DNA from: an uncultured Bacteroides sp.
GTDB lineage: Bacteria; Bacteroidota; Bacteroidia; Bacteroidales; Bacteroidaceae
Reading direction: 5' to 3'
NCBI GenBank assembly: GCA_900766195.1
Contig: CAAFUN010000073.1
Coordinates: forward strand, 1 to 37,778
DNA length: 37,778 nucleotides
Shown: positions 24,296 to 32,359 of the stretch, in pieces
Layout of the letters: each line of letters begins with the position of its first letter
Numbering within the stretch: position 1 is the first letter of the stretch
Program-made: the position numbers and the translations under genes
The notes under the pieces: generated by a model
Told to the model about the DNA's origin: nothing
What the model saw: the letters and a program-made list of their open reading frames with translations, nothing else
Databases searched by the model: none

Positions 24296-24637
24296 ATGTC
24301 TGAGGAAAAGATAAACATCTTAAATACCATTCCGGTACATTGTGAATCGATTAAAACCGAATGGGAAGGAAATACAATCGTAATTTCCTTCCCACGGTTT
24401 AAATATGATTGGATGAAACGTTTGTTCTCGTTTAAAAACTTGTCACCGGATATTCATCTCTCTCTCGAAGAGCATGGCACCGCCGTTTGGCAATTGATTG
24501 ATGGAAAACGATCGGTGCAAGAAATCATAAATGCGTTGGACGATCATTTCTCACACGAAGAAGAATATGCCGCTCGGGTGGTTACTTATATCCGTCAGCT
24601 TCATAAAGATGGCTTTATTCGGCTCTGTCAACTTTGA
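24296..24637 (+). CDS. Orphan PqqD-like (RiPP recognition element fold) protein
   Basis: A 113-aa protein. Residues about 60-110 have the PqqD family pattern: LSLEEHGTAVWQLIDGKRSV, then EIINALDDHF and a final helix with VVTYIRQLHKDGFIRL. In known systems such domains bind the leader of a ribosomally made peptide for a radical SAM or other enzyme. Here no precursor peptide or modifying enzyme is near. The neighbours are an MFS transporter upstream and, on the other strand, a DUF4831-type gene with which it overlaps by 23 bp at the 3' ends. A winged-helix role unrelated to RiPPs is possible. Confidence 0.75.
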   Translation: MSEEKINILNTIPVHCESIKTEWEGNTIVISFPRFKYDWMKRLFSFKNLSPDIHLSLEEHGTAVWQLIDGKRSVQEIINALDDHFSHEEEYAARVVTYIRQLHKDGFIRLCQL

Positions 24638-25685
24638 TTAAAGCTCCTGTCTCCGGATTAAACAATACTTTTATTGTAGATTTCTTATTAAATAAGACTG
24701 GTGCCAGGTATTCAGTTGTTCCAAATTGAGTTACAGGAACTTCTCCATCATATAATTTCTGTTTAAGATACTGCAAAGTAATGTTAGCTTTACCGGGAAC
24801 ATTATATGCTATGCCTTCCAACTCCTTTTTCTTTCCATCAACTTCGGGTATATTTACCGATTTAAGATCTGTCAAGGTCATATAGATGGGTTCGCCTGCC
24901 AAATCGTTATTTGCTAAGACCCCTAGCTTTTTGGAGAAGCGTAAGACTATTTCATTCTTCATTTCTTTGGCAGCAATGCGGAAAGTAAAGGTTTTAACTT
25001 CATCTGTAGTTTTTCCAGAAAACATCTCGGTCATAGCTTGCTCCTGCAAATTCAAATTCTCTAGCATAATCTTTAATTGCTCGCCATCTTTGGGCATGTT
25101 ATCGGCTTCGCCGCGCAACAAAGCATTTTTGCTTTCGCGAATGTTATAGATATCTTTTGCTACAAGTTCTGCCATCTTGGCTGTGGAGTTTGACATCAGA
25201 ATCTCTTCTGTAAGGAAGTCTCTCGGATCAATCTCCTTTTTTGCTTTTGTGGGAGAAGGAGTGTCTGTCTTTGTTGCAGGCTGTCCACTTCCGATGGGCA
25301 TATTGATGGAGCATACTATTCCGTCTTTAGTCAGTTCTATCAAGGGAGCTACTGTTTTATCCTTCAACTTTACGAAATATACTTTATCTTTATTCGGAGT
25401 GCTGGTTGCCTTTACCTGTACATTATCAAGAGTCCAATATACACTGGGATCAGAAGAGACATTATTTAATCTCATGTAGCGTTCGGCATATTTAGAAAAC
25501 TGCCCTGGCGTATAAGTATGTTTAGATGCATTTATTGTAATCTCTATTTCTGTCTGAGGAAGTATATAGGTAACACCATACTCTTTTCCCCGAGTAACTC
25601 CTGTCAGAACTTCGGTTTGGGCAGCAGCAGAAAATGTAGAAAGAATAGCGGTTATAAATATTATTATTATTTCCTTTTTCATCAT
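24615..25685 (-). CDS. Exported protein of DUF4831 type
   Basis: A 356-aa protein with a cleavable signal peptide (FITAILSTFSAAAQTEV, cut near residue 22). The mature part has TGVTRGKEYGVTYILPQTEIEI near its start, a central helical region with AKMAELVAKDIYNIRESKNALLRG, and a C-terminal half rich in beta strands. I recognise this as the Bacteroidales family usually labelled DUF4831, with no known function. It would lie in the periplasm or at the outer membrane. Its 3' end overlaps the PqqD-like gene on the opposite strand. It lies 67 bp downstream of the lactonase gene, so the two may be co-transcribed. Confidence 0.7.
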   Translation of the reverse strand: MMKKEIIIIFITAILSTFSAAAQTEVLTGVTRGKEYGVTYILPQTEIEITINASKHTYTPGQFSKYAERYMRLNNVSSDPSVYWTLDNVQVKATSTPNKDKVYFVKLKDKTVAPLIELTKDGIVCSINMPIGSGQPATKTDTPSPTKAKKEIDPRDFLTEEILMSNSTAKMAELVAKDIYNIRESKNALLRGEADNMPKDGEQLKIMLENLNLQEQAMTEMFSGKTTDEVKTFTFRIAAKEMKNEIVLRFSKKLGVLANNDLAGEPIYMTLTDLKSVNIPEVDGKKKELEGIAYNVPGKANITLQYLKQKLYDGEVPVTQFGTTEYLAPVLFNKKSTIKVLFNPETGALIKVDRAE

Positions 25686-25752
25686 TGTGCGACTTTTTAA
25701 TTTATATAATGAATTAGCTTTTATATTATGTGATAGATCTTTATTGTTTTAC

Positions 25753-26865
25753 TTATTTGGCAAACTGAATACATACCGGCTTACTTAAGACAATGTTCTG
25801 TTTGGTATCGGTTAAGAGCCCTGTAGCAGTGTTACGTCTGAATACTTGTATTATATCGCTGTCACGGCAGGCCACTAATAAAAATCTTCCATTAGGCGTA
25901 ATGTTGAAGTTACGCGGATGAACGCCGGTTAATTGGTAGCCTACTTTAGAAAGTGTTCCGGTTTTCTCATTTACTTTAAATATGGCTATTCCATCTCCTT
26001 TCAGTCTATTGCTTGCATAAAGAAATTTTCCGTCACCACTAAGATGAATATCTGCACTTCCGCGGGCTTGCAGGGTGTCGGCGGCAATAACCTGCATTTT
26101 GGTTAACTTCCCATTTGCATAGCTGAATACTGTAATATTGCCTGATAGTTCGCTGATAAGATATGCAAATTTGCCATTTGGACTAAAGGTCAGATGTCTG
26201 GGACCCGAATCTGCATCTATCATAGTCTTTTCACCTAGAAGCTGCGATAATGTTCCTTGCTTGCTGACTGCGAAATGTAGGATACGGTCTGCGCTGAAGT
26301 CCGTTGCAAAGATATACTTTCCGTCGGGAGAAAAAGTGGCGCAATGAACATGAGGAGTATTTTGGCGACTGAGATCGGGACCTCCTGTACTCCCCTGAAA
26401 CAGGGTATCTGCTGGTGCAAGTGAACCGTCTTTATTGATCGGAAATACCGACATGCTTCCGCCACTGTAATTGGCTGTTAATACTATTTGGCCATTTGTT
26501 GATATGTAGCAAGGATCAGCCCCTTTAGTTTGCTGATCATTGAGAAAGTGCAATTTGCCTGTTTCTTTATTGAAAGAATAGGCATTGACTCTTGCAGTAG
26601 CATCACTCAGTTCGCTTACTGCATAAACATGTTTTTCATCTTTGGAGAGAACGAGATAGGAAGGATTATCCACAGTCATCGAATCTAATATGCTCGATTT
26701 TCCGGTAGTCTCATTAAATCGATAGGTATATATACCCGTACTACTGCCATTGGTGTATGTACCAACCAACATGGTCAGTTCGTCATCGTTTTGGCTGCTG
26801 GCCTTTTGAGGTACAAAAACGGTCAGTGATGCCAATGCCATAGTGACAAGAAGTATTTGTTCCAT
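25753..26865 (-). CDS. Secreted lactonase-family beta-propeller (6-phosphogluconolactonase type)
   Basis: A 370-aa protein starting with a signal peptide (LVTMALASLTVFVPQKASS). It then has the repeating blade pattern of the seven-bladed lactonase family: LVGTYTNGSSTGIYTYRF, DNPSYLVLSKDEKHVYAVSE, PHVHCATFSPDGKYIFATD, GPRHLTFSPNGKFAYLISEL and HPRNFNITPNGRFLLVACRD. Family members act on 6-phosphogluconolactone or similar sugar lactones. Export to the periplasm makes a role in the pentose phosphate pathway unlikely here; an external sugar lactone is more plausible. A well-formed promoter lies 61 bp upstream of its likely transcript start. Confidence 0.88.
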   Translation of the reverse strand: MEQILLVTMALASLTVFVPQKASSQNDDELTMLVGTYTNGSSTGIYTYRFNETTGKSSILDSMTVDNPSYLVLSKDEKHVYAVSELSDATARVNAYSFNKETGKLHFLNDQQTKGADPCYISTNGQIVLTANYSGGSMSVFPINKDGSLAPADTLFQGSTGGPDLSRQNTPHVHCATFSPDGKYIFATDFSADRILHFAVSKQGTLSQLLGEKTMIDADSGPRHLTFSPNGKFAYLISELSGNITVFSYANGKLTKMQVIAADTLQARGSADIHLSGDGKFLYASNRLKGDGIAIFKVNEKTGTLSKVGYQLTGVHPRNFNITPNGRFLLVACRDSDIIQVFRRNTATGLLTDTKQNIVLSKPVCIQFAK

Positions 26866-26932
26866 TATTTTCTGTTTTTTTTCTTACTAAACTTATTAAC
26901 CCCTTAGCTATCATGAAGCCTAGCTCATCTAG

Positions 26933-26963
26933 CAAAGGTAGATATAATCTTCCTTATGTTAAA
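26933..26963 (-). promoter_or_regulatory. Candidate promoter of the lactonase gene
   Basis: On the minus strand TTTA (26963-26960), a 19-bp gap and TACCTTTG (26940-26933) match the Bacteroides -33/-7 layout with one change in the -33 box. Confidence 0.55.
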
Positions 26964-27028
26964 GTTCAATTTACTTTTTTTAATTGCTAAGTCCGCAAAT
27001 GAGTAAAGTAGTGTTCTAAATTTAGCTA

Positions 27029-27502
27029 CTATTGACCCAATAAGATAGGAATGCCTTGTGAGCTTTTTACTTCGCCAATGACGAAAATGCTATGTAGACT
27101 ACCTATACAGTCGATATCTCCAAGCCTGTTTAGTACAAAATCCTGATAATGCTCCATATCCTTTACGTATAGTTTCATCATGAAATCGTATTCGCCTGAG
27201 GTATTGTAGCAATCAGTTACTTCCTCAATGTTATTCACCACCTCCATGAACTGTCTGCCGTATTCTTTATTGTGCTGTTTCAGCCGTATGTTGCAAAGAA
27301 CTATGAATCCACTTCCTAATTTTTTGGGGTTCAGCACAGCTACATACTTTTGTATATAGCCCTCTCTCTCCAATCTTCTTTGCCGTTCGAAAACAGGAGT
27401 AGGTGAGAGGTTGACCATGGCGGCCAATTCTTTGGTTGTTAGCTTTGCATCCTTTTGCAGTGCACGCAGAATTTTCAGGTCTATATTATCAAGTTCTTCC
27501 AT
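27029..27502 (-). CDS. Lrp/AsnC-family transcriptional regulator
   Basis: A 157-aa protein of standard length. The N-terminal helix-turn-helix reads DNIDLKILRALQKDAKLTTK then ELAAMVNLSPTPVFERQRRL. The C-terminal RAM domain has KLGSGFIVLCNIRL, DCYNTSGEYDFMMKLYVKD and a G-x-x-x-x-x-S-x-F-V ending. Such proteins respond to amino acids and often repress themselves. It is a single gene on the minus strand. A palindrome in its own promoter (27576-27590) resembles the known Lrp consensus. Target genes are unknown; the nearby lactonase is one candidate. Confidence 0.92.
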   Translation of the reverse strand: MEELDNIDLKILRALQKDAKLTTKELAAMVNLSPTPVFERQRRLEREGYIQKYVAVLNPKKLGSGFIVLCNIRLKQHNKEYGRQFMEVVNNIEEVTDCYNTSGEYDFMMKLYVKDMEHYQDFVLNRLGDIDCIGSLHSIFVIGEVKSSQGIPILLGQ

Positions 27503-27569
27503 AGATAATTGCTTTTTATTTATGAGATATAAATGGAGAATAATTTTTTAGATGTTATTATTCCAGATG

Positions 27570-27577
27570 CAAAAGTA
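27570..27577 (-). promoter_or_regulatory. Candidate -7 box of the Lrp-type gene
   Basis: The minus strand reads TACTTTTG, a full match to TAnnTTTG, 68 bp before the ATG. The adjacent palindrome overlaps it. Confidence 0.45.
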
Positions 27578-27590
27578 GATAAATTATCTG
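27576..27590. promoter_or_regulatory. Candidate Lrp-type operator (autoregulation)
   Basis: TAGATAAATTATCTG contains the perfect 13-base inverted repeat AGATAA-A-TTATCT. It agrees with the E. coli Lrp consensus YAGHAWATTWTDCTR at 12 of 15 places. It overlaps the -7 box, where binding would block transcription. Confidence 0.4.
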
Positions 27591-27826
27591 TGTTTACTTT
27601 TCATCTTGGTGGATATCTCTTCTACTTATACTTTTTCTTAGATAAAAATGATTGATTGAAGATTAAAAAACTATTGTTTTGTTACGTGAAATTGCAGATA
27701 AAGGTTGGTGATAATAGACCGGAATGCAAGTCAACAGTAGTAAATCATATTCTTTGCTACCATTGATTTCACCTGCTATTTTAATTAAAGTATCTAATAC
27801 AAGATATAAGGTAACAAAATATTTCC

Positions 27827-27834
27827 TATCTTTG
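27827..27834 (+). promoter_or_regulatory. Candidate -7 box of ssrA
   Basis: TATCTTTG is a full match to TAnnTTTG, about 115 bp before the mature tmRNA 5' end. The precursor would then have a roughly 110-nt leader removed by processing. Confidence 0.4.
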
Positions 27835-27949
27835 CAGTAAAGAAAGCAACAGAAAGGTTTGATTTATCTGCCTTTTGTTATCAGTTTGCCATTGGCTATA
27901 CTTCTAACAATGCTGTATTCTTTTGATTTCTAGTGCGTTGTAAAGTCAT

Positions 27950-28344
27950 GGGGTTGACTGGATTTGACAGCGGGCAGAAAGTATATGTAAGCATGCAGTG
28001 CGTCGTCGATTTGCACTTAAATCTCAGTCTTCAAAATTTTATCTGGCGAAAATAATTACGCTCTTGCTGCGTGATCGAAGTTTAGTAGATCGTGCTTAAT
28101 CCCGACACTAGGTGTTGGGACGGGACATCACTCGGAAGCTGTTGCTCCGAAGCATTCCGGTTCAGTGGTGCAGTTACATCGGGGATAGTCTACACTTGCC
28201 TTGAAGTGCAGATGAAAAATTAAGGGATAAGGTAGCGGTTGATGGCTTTGGTTCTGCCGTTACTCGAAAATTTAGGCAAAGATAAGCATGTAGAAAGCTT
28301 ATGGTTTCCTCGTTTGGACGAGGGTTCGATTCCCTCCAGCTCCA
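27950..28344 (+). ncRNA. ssrA: tmRNA (transfer-messenger RNA)
   Basis: The 5' end GGGGTTGACTGGATTTGACA and the 3' end with the T-arm GGGTTCGATTCCC followed by TCCAGCTCCA are diagnostic. The acceptor stem pairs 27950-27956 with 28337-28343, with two G-U pairs, leaving A28344 as the discriminator base. The CCA end is not encoded. The tag frame at 28045-28074 reads GENNYALAA then TGA, a typical Bacteroidetes proteolysis tag. With SmpB it rescues stalled ribosomes and tags the unfinished protein for degradation. A strong hairpin follows at 28358-28392. Confidence 0.97.
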
Positions 28345-28357
28345 CTTTTTAGAATTT

Positions 28358-28392
28358 AAATCCGTATAAATATCAGATATTTATACGGATTT
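28358..28392 (+). terminator. Terminator hairpin after ssrA
   Basis: Arms of 17 bp (28358-28374 and 28376-28392) are exact reverse complements around a single central A. The T-rich stretch TTATTTTTAG follows. It lies 14 bp after the mature tmRNA end. Confidence 0.8.
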
Positions 28393-29546
28393 ATTTTTAG
28401 ATAATCAAAAGTAAAATAGTTCGAACGATTAGGTATAAAGATTCCCGAGCCTACGATTTTGGATGGTTCCAATAAGTAAGTGATTTGCTGATACCACTCT
28501 ACTTCCGACTATGGGAGTTAATGAAGAAATGAAATGGGATATGCTAATATGCAACGAAAATTTTCTGCATTAGCAAGAATACATTTGTGCCACAGCGATG
28601 GCACAGTTGTGCCAATGCGTTGGCAATGTTGTGCCAGTTCGATGGCAAAGTTGTGCCACCGCAGTGGCACAAATCTTAGCTTGCATACGACGGCCAGTTT
28701 TACTGCATCTTCTCTCGGAAAAAAATTAAATAGGCTTTTTTTATGTTTGTTTGAGCTGACCAAAACACTCGATTTGTAATTAATCACACAAAATGAAAGA
28801 TATAAAAATTCGTATGTATTTATGATTTATATATCATTGAATATAGTCCTTTTTATGTTAAATCATCTTTTGTGTAGGAATTGCCGTTTAATAAGGATTT
28901 TCGTCATTGGTTTTTTATTGCATGACATGTGTTATATATAGATGTTCATGTTTAATATTTTTTCTTTTATATGTGTATAACTCCGTTTTTGTATTGATCC
29001 AATGCACTAAAAATGAGATGCATTGTTTTACAAATCAAATATTTATTCAAATGAGTGCAAAGTGTAGGACAAAACAAGGAAAAACCTGTGCTTTGCAATT
29101 TAATTAATGTGCTTTTATGCTAACTTTTAATGCCAATATCCTGCTATGTGATTGGTTTTGCCTCAAAACTGATTTCGTGATTAGAATAATGATTATTAGA
29201 CTGAATCGTTACAATGTGATCTATAGGTATTCCAAATCGTTTTCTAATTAGATTTCCTCTGATGTGCTTGTAAGAATGATACTTTTTCGTTTTTTCAATT
29301 AGTTTCGTTCAATTTTGTATTGTATAGTTTATGTTTACTTAATTACAATGACGGAAAAGTTTGTTAGAATTGAAGGAATATATTTCGTTTTTTTCATGCT
29401 ATGTAATCTTAAGAGTATATTAAAATTGTGCAAGTCTTTTTACTTTTTATCGTTTTCCTAACAATAAAGGTCGTTGAACATTTTTGTTTAAGGACTGTTT
29501 TATCTTTCAATAGATTAAAATCAAACTTTAACTAAAGATAAAATTT
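28393..29546. other. Long non-coding region after ssrA
   Basis: About 1150 bp with no convincing gene on either strand. It holds the 22-bp dyad array at 28585-28672. From about 28790 onward it is very A+T-rich. Open stretches of 66-89 codons exist (for example 28518-28787 minus, 28534-28779 plus and 28907-29107 plus), but the first two run through the array and none resembles a protein. A partial promoter match, TATCTTTC at 29501-29508, precedes the amidohydrolase gene. Confidence 0.6.
28585..28672. repeat. Tandem array of four 22-bp dyad units
   Basis: Units begin at 28585, 28607, 28629 and 28651, exactly 22 bp apart. Each has the form TTGTGCCA-N6-TGGCA plus three bases. The TGCCA/TGGCA arms are the same in all four; the six central bases differ (CAGCGA, ATGCGT, GTTCGA, CCGCAG). 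The fourth unit is a perfect nine-base-pair palindrome, TTGTGCCAC/GTGGCACAA around CGCA. The layout suits four protein-binding sites on one face of the helix, or four short RNA hairpins. It is not a CRISPR: units are too short and there are no long spacers. Confidence 0.9.
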
Positions 29547-30812
29547 ATGGGATGTTCTACGCTAATCATTAATATCAACATCTTTAATGGAAAAGATGAA
29601 GATACAAGCAAAGGAAGTATTCTAATAAAAGATAATGTTATTGCAACGATCTCTAAAGGAGATATTCCTACTAATGAAGACGAGAACATAACAATTATCG
29701 ATGGAAAAGGCAAATATCTGATGCCGGGATTGATAGATGCTCATTGGCATGCCTATATGTCGTGTAATACAATCATCGATATTTTAGCAGCAGAAGAATC
29801 TTACACTCACCACGTTGCAGGAAAGGAAGCCGAGAAAACTTTATTGAGGGGATTTACCACTATTCGTGACGCAGGAGGACCTGTGTTCGGATTAAAAAAA
29901 GCAATTGATAATAATGTGCTAAATGGTCCTCGAATTTATCCGAGTGGAGCTATGATATCTCAAACATCAGGACATGGAGATTTTCGTCTTTTACACGAAC
30001 ATGCTCATACGGGTTGTGGATGTGGAACAATGGCTTATATAGAGAGATTGGGAACATCTCGAATAGTAGATGGTCCGGATGCTGTTACAATGGCTACGCG
30101 CGAAAATTTGAGAGAAGGATCTTCGCAGATCAAACTTCTAACGGGTGGTGGAGCAGCATCTTTATATGATCCTTTGGATGTAACTGAATTTTTTGAAGAA
30201 GAGATACGTGCAGCAGTAAAGGCTGCTGAGGATTGGGGTACATATGTTATGGTACATGTATACAATCCCAAAGGAATAGCTAGAGCTATAAAGGCCGGAG
30301 TTAAAAGCATTGAACACGGGCAATTGATCGATGAAGAAACGATGAAATTGTTGGTGGATAATGATATCTGGTTGAGTATGCAGCCATTCTCTGTAGAAGA
30401 TAATACTTATCCTTCACCTGTTCAACAGGCAAAGCATCTTCAAATATGTACAGGCACTGATCATGCATATACTTTGGCTAAAAAATACAATGTTAAGCTA
30501 GCATGGGGTACTGACTTGTTGTTTAATCCGGCAAACACAAAAAAACAGAATCATGGAATTGTTAAACTAAAGAAATGGTTCTCTAATTTCGAAATATTGA
30601 AGATGGTTACTCATGACAATGCTCAATTGCTGGCCATGTCCGGATTACGAAATCCATATCCAAAGAAATTAGGTGTAATAGAAGAAGGTGCATATGCCGA
30701 TTTACTAATCATTGATGGAAATCCTCTTGAGAATATTGAATTAATTGAAGATCCTGAGAAGAAATTCGTTTTAATAATGAAGAACGGTGTCGTGCATAAG
30801 AACATACTATAA
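29547..30812 (+). CDS. Amidohydrolase-family metal-dependent hydrolase
   Basis: A 421-aa cytoplasmic protein of the amidohydrolase superfamily, close to the imidazolonepropionase/Xaa-Pro dipeptidase-like group. Metal and catalytic residues appear complete: His66 and His68 in LIDAHWHAY, Lys196 in IKLLTGGG (candidate carboxylated Lys), His237 in MVHVYN, His257 in SIEHG and Asp323 in AWGTDLLF. A His/Cys-rich stretch (LLHEHAHTGCGCG, about 148-160) is unusual. The C-terminal beta-sandwich ends with EGAYADLLIIDGNPL. The substrate is unknown; peptides or cyclic amides are likely for this group. It lies 74 bp before the TolC gene in the same direction and may be the first gene of the cluster. Confidence 0.85.
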   Translation: MGCSTLIININIFNGKDEDTSKGSILIKDNVIATISKGDIPTNEDENITIIDGKGKYLMPGLIDAHWHAYMSCNTIIDILAAEESYTHHVAGKEAEKTLLRGFTTIRDAGGPVFGLKKAIDNNVLNGPRIYPSGAMISQTSGHGDFRLLHEHAHTGCGCGTMAYIERLGTSRIVDGPDAVTMATRENLREGSSQIKLLTGGGAASLYDPLDVTEFFEEEIRAAVKAAEDWGTYVMVHVYNPKGIARAIKAGVKSIEHGQLIDEETMKLLVDNDIWLSMQPFSVEDNTYPSPVQQAKHLQICTGTDHAYTLAKKYNVKLAWGTDLLFNPANTKKQNHGIVKLKKWFSNFEILKMVTHDNAQLLAMSGLRNPYPKKLGVIEEGAYADLLIIDGNPLENIELIEDPEKKFVLIMKNGVVHKNIL

Positions 30813-30886
30813 GAAATAGGAGAGACTAAATTTATAGACTATATAACTAACTAAAAGAAAGACTATCAACTTATATTAAGGCAAAC

Positions 30887-32320
30887 ATGTTAAATCGAAA
30901 CTTTACATACGGGATTCTGCTAGCCTTTTTTGTATCTAAAGTATCCGCACAGAATAGCGATATACAAATTAGTATTCAAGAAGCAATCTCCTTGATTGGC
31001 TCTAAAAATAAGAATATCAAAGTAGCAGAGAAAGAGGTAAGTTGGGCAAAAAATGAACGGCAACGCTTAAATGCCTTGTGGTATCCTCAAGTAACTGCAA
31101 CAGGCGCATATGTTCATATGTCCAATAAGATAGAGGTAAAGCAGTCTTTATCTCAGTTTACCGATCCGGCAATAGATCTGATTCATTCCATAAAACCTAA
31201 TGAAGAGATAATATCGTCAGTCCTTGCCAATATAGGAAAGACTTCATTCAGTGTTCCACTATTTCCTCAGAATACAACGAGCATAGATGCTGTTGTGACA
31301 CTGCCTGTATTTACAGGAGGGAAACGAATATATGCCGGAAAAATAGGAAAGTTGATGGTTGATATTGCTGATGTAAATAAAAATAGGATAACAGCCGACC
31401 AATTAATTCTTTTAGTTGATGCTTACTATGCATTACGACTTGGCCAAAAAGTAGTAGAAGTAAGAAAGGAAACTTACAATGCATTGGAGCGTCACTATCA
31501 GAACTCATTGAAACTAGAGAAGAATGGGTTAATAAATAAAGCTGAGAGGTTGTATTTCCAGGTAAATAGAGATGAAGCAAAAAGAGAGCTTTCAACTGCA
31601 ACTAAAGATTTGATTGTAGTGCAAAATACATTTAAAACTCTAGTCAATATGGAGTCTACGGAAAATGTATTGCCTACATCTTCTTTATTTATCAACGAAA
31701 CTTTACCCGATATAACCCACTTCAAAAGTCTAATTGCAGAAAATAACTACCTTGTAAATGGAGTTCAAATACAAAATGAAATTCAAGGCAATCAGCTAAA
31801 AATTGCTCAATCAGCTTATTTGCCTAATATAGAACTATTTGGCAAGCAAAACTTATATTCAAATGGTATCTCTAAGAATTTGGCTCCGAGAACAATGCTG
31901 GGCGTAGGCTTTTCATGGAATATATTCGATGGGTTGGATCGTGAAAAGAAAATAAGTCAAGCGAAAATTAATCGTTATATCTTGGATGTTCAAAAGGATA
32001 AATTAATAGATGACATGACTTTGGCTGTAGATAAATTCTATAACCAGACTCAAATAGCACTAGATAATGTTACAGCGCTGAAGACTACAGTGGAGATGAG
32101 TAGAGAACTCGTTAGAACACGACAGAAAGCATATTCGGAAGGTATGGCTACTTCCATAGAGGTAGTAGATGCAGAACTTATGCTTTCTAAAGTCCGTATA
32201 GCAACTTTATTAGCTTATTTTCAGTTTGACTCGGGATTAATAAATCTTTTATCTGTTTGCGGCATACCCGAAAGCTTTTATCAATATAGTGTTAATGGTA
32301 AAGATGAAACTTATTTTTAA
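30887..32320 (+). CDS. TolC-family outer membrane channel (exporter cluster)
   Basis: A 477-aa protein with a signal peptide (GILLAFFVSKVSAQN, cut near 22). It has the two-fold TolC repeat of long helices: EAISLIGSKNKNIKVAEKEV at the start, FTGGKRIYAGKIGKLMVDIA, and a second-half FDGLDREKKISQAKI with RQKAYSEGMATSIEVVDAEL. It is the outer membrane duct for the adaptor and ABC-2 genes that follow, the next gene beginning 40 bp later. It is distinct in sequence from the RND-linked TolC gene in this window. Confidence 0.9.
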   Translation: MLNRNFTYGILLAFFVSKVSAQNSDIQISIQEAISLIGSKNKNIKVAEKEVSWAKNERQRLNALWYPQVTATGAYVHMSNKIEVKQSLSQFTDPAIDLIHSIKPNEEIISSVLANIGKTSFSVPLFPQNTTSIDAVVTLPVFTGGKRIYAGKIGKLMVDIADVNKNRITADQLILLVDAYYALRLGQKVVEVRKETYNALERHYQNSLKLEKNGLINKAERLYFQVNRDEAKRELSTATKDLIVVQNTFKTLVNMESTENVLPTSSLFINETLPDITHFKSLIAENNYLVNGVQIQNEIQGNQLKIAQSAYLPNIELFGKQNLYSNGISKNLAPRTMLGVGFSWNIFDGLDREKKISQAKINRYILDVQKDKLIDDMTLAVDKFYNQTQIALDNVTALKTTVEMSRELVRTRQKAYSEGMATSIEVVDAELMLSKVRIATLLAYFQFDSGLINLLSVCGIPESFYQYSVNGKDETYF

Positions 32321-32359
32321 TTTTTGTATAAATAGAAATCAGTAACCAAATAGTAAATT

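Larger units (their letters stand above)
27503..27949. other. Intergenic region between the Lrp gene and ssrA
   Basis: About 450 bp with no gene. It contains the Lrp-gene promoter and palindrome (27570-27590) and the probable ssrA promoter (27827-27834). Nothing else that I can name is present. Confidence 0.5.

Noticed and set aside
28320..28344. ssrA 3' end as an attachment site of a genomic island covering the region to the right
   Set aside because: I found no second copy of the ssrA end and no integrase in the window. An island border further right cannot be excluded.
28585..28672. CRISPR array
   Set aside because: Units are only 22 bp with six variable bases and no long unique spacers, and no cas gene is in the window.
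28518..28787. Overlapping open frames on both strands through the 22-bp array as possible small genes
   Set aside because: Their codons come from the repeat, they resemble no protein, and the 22-bp period is not a multiple of three, so no peptide repeat would be kept.
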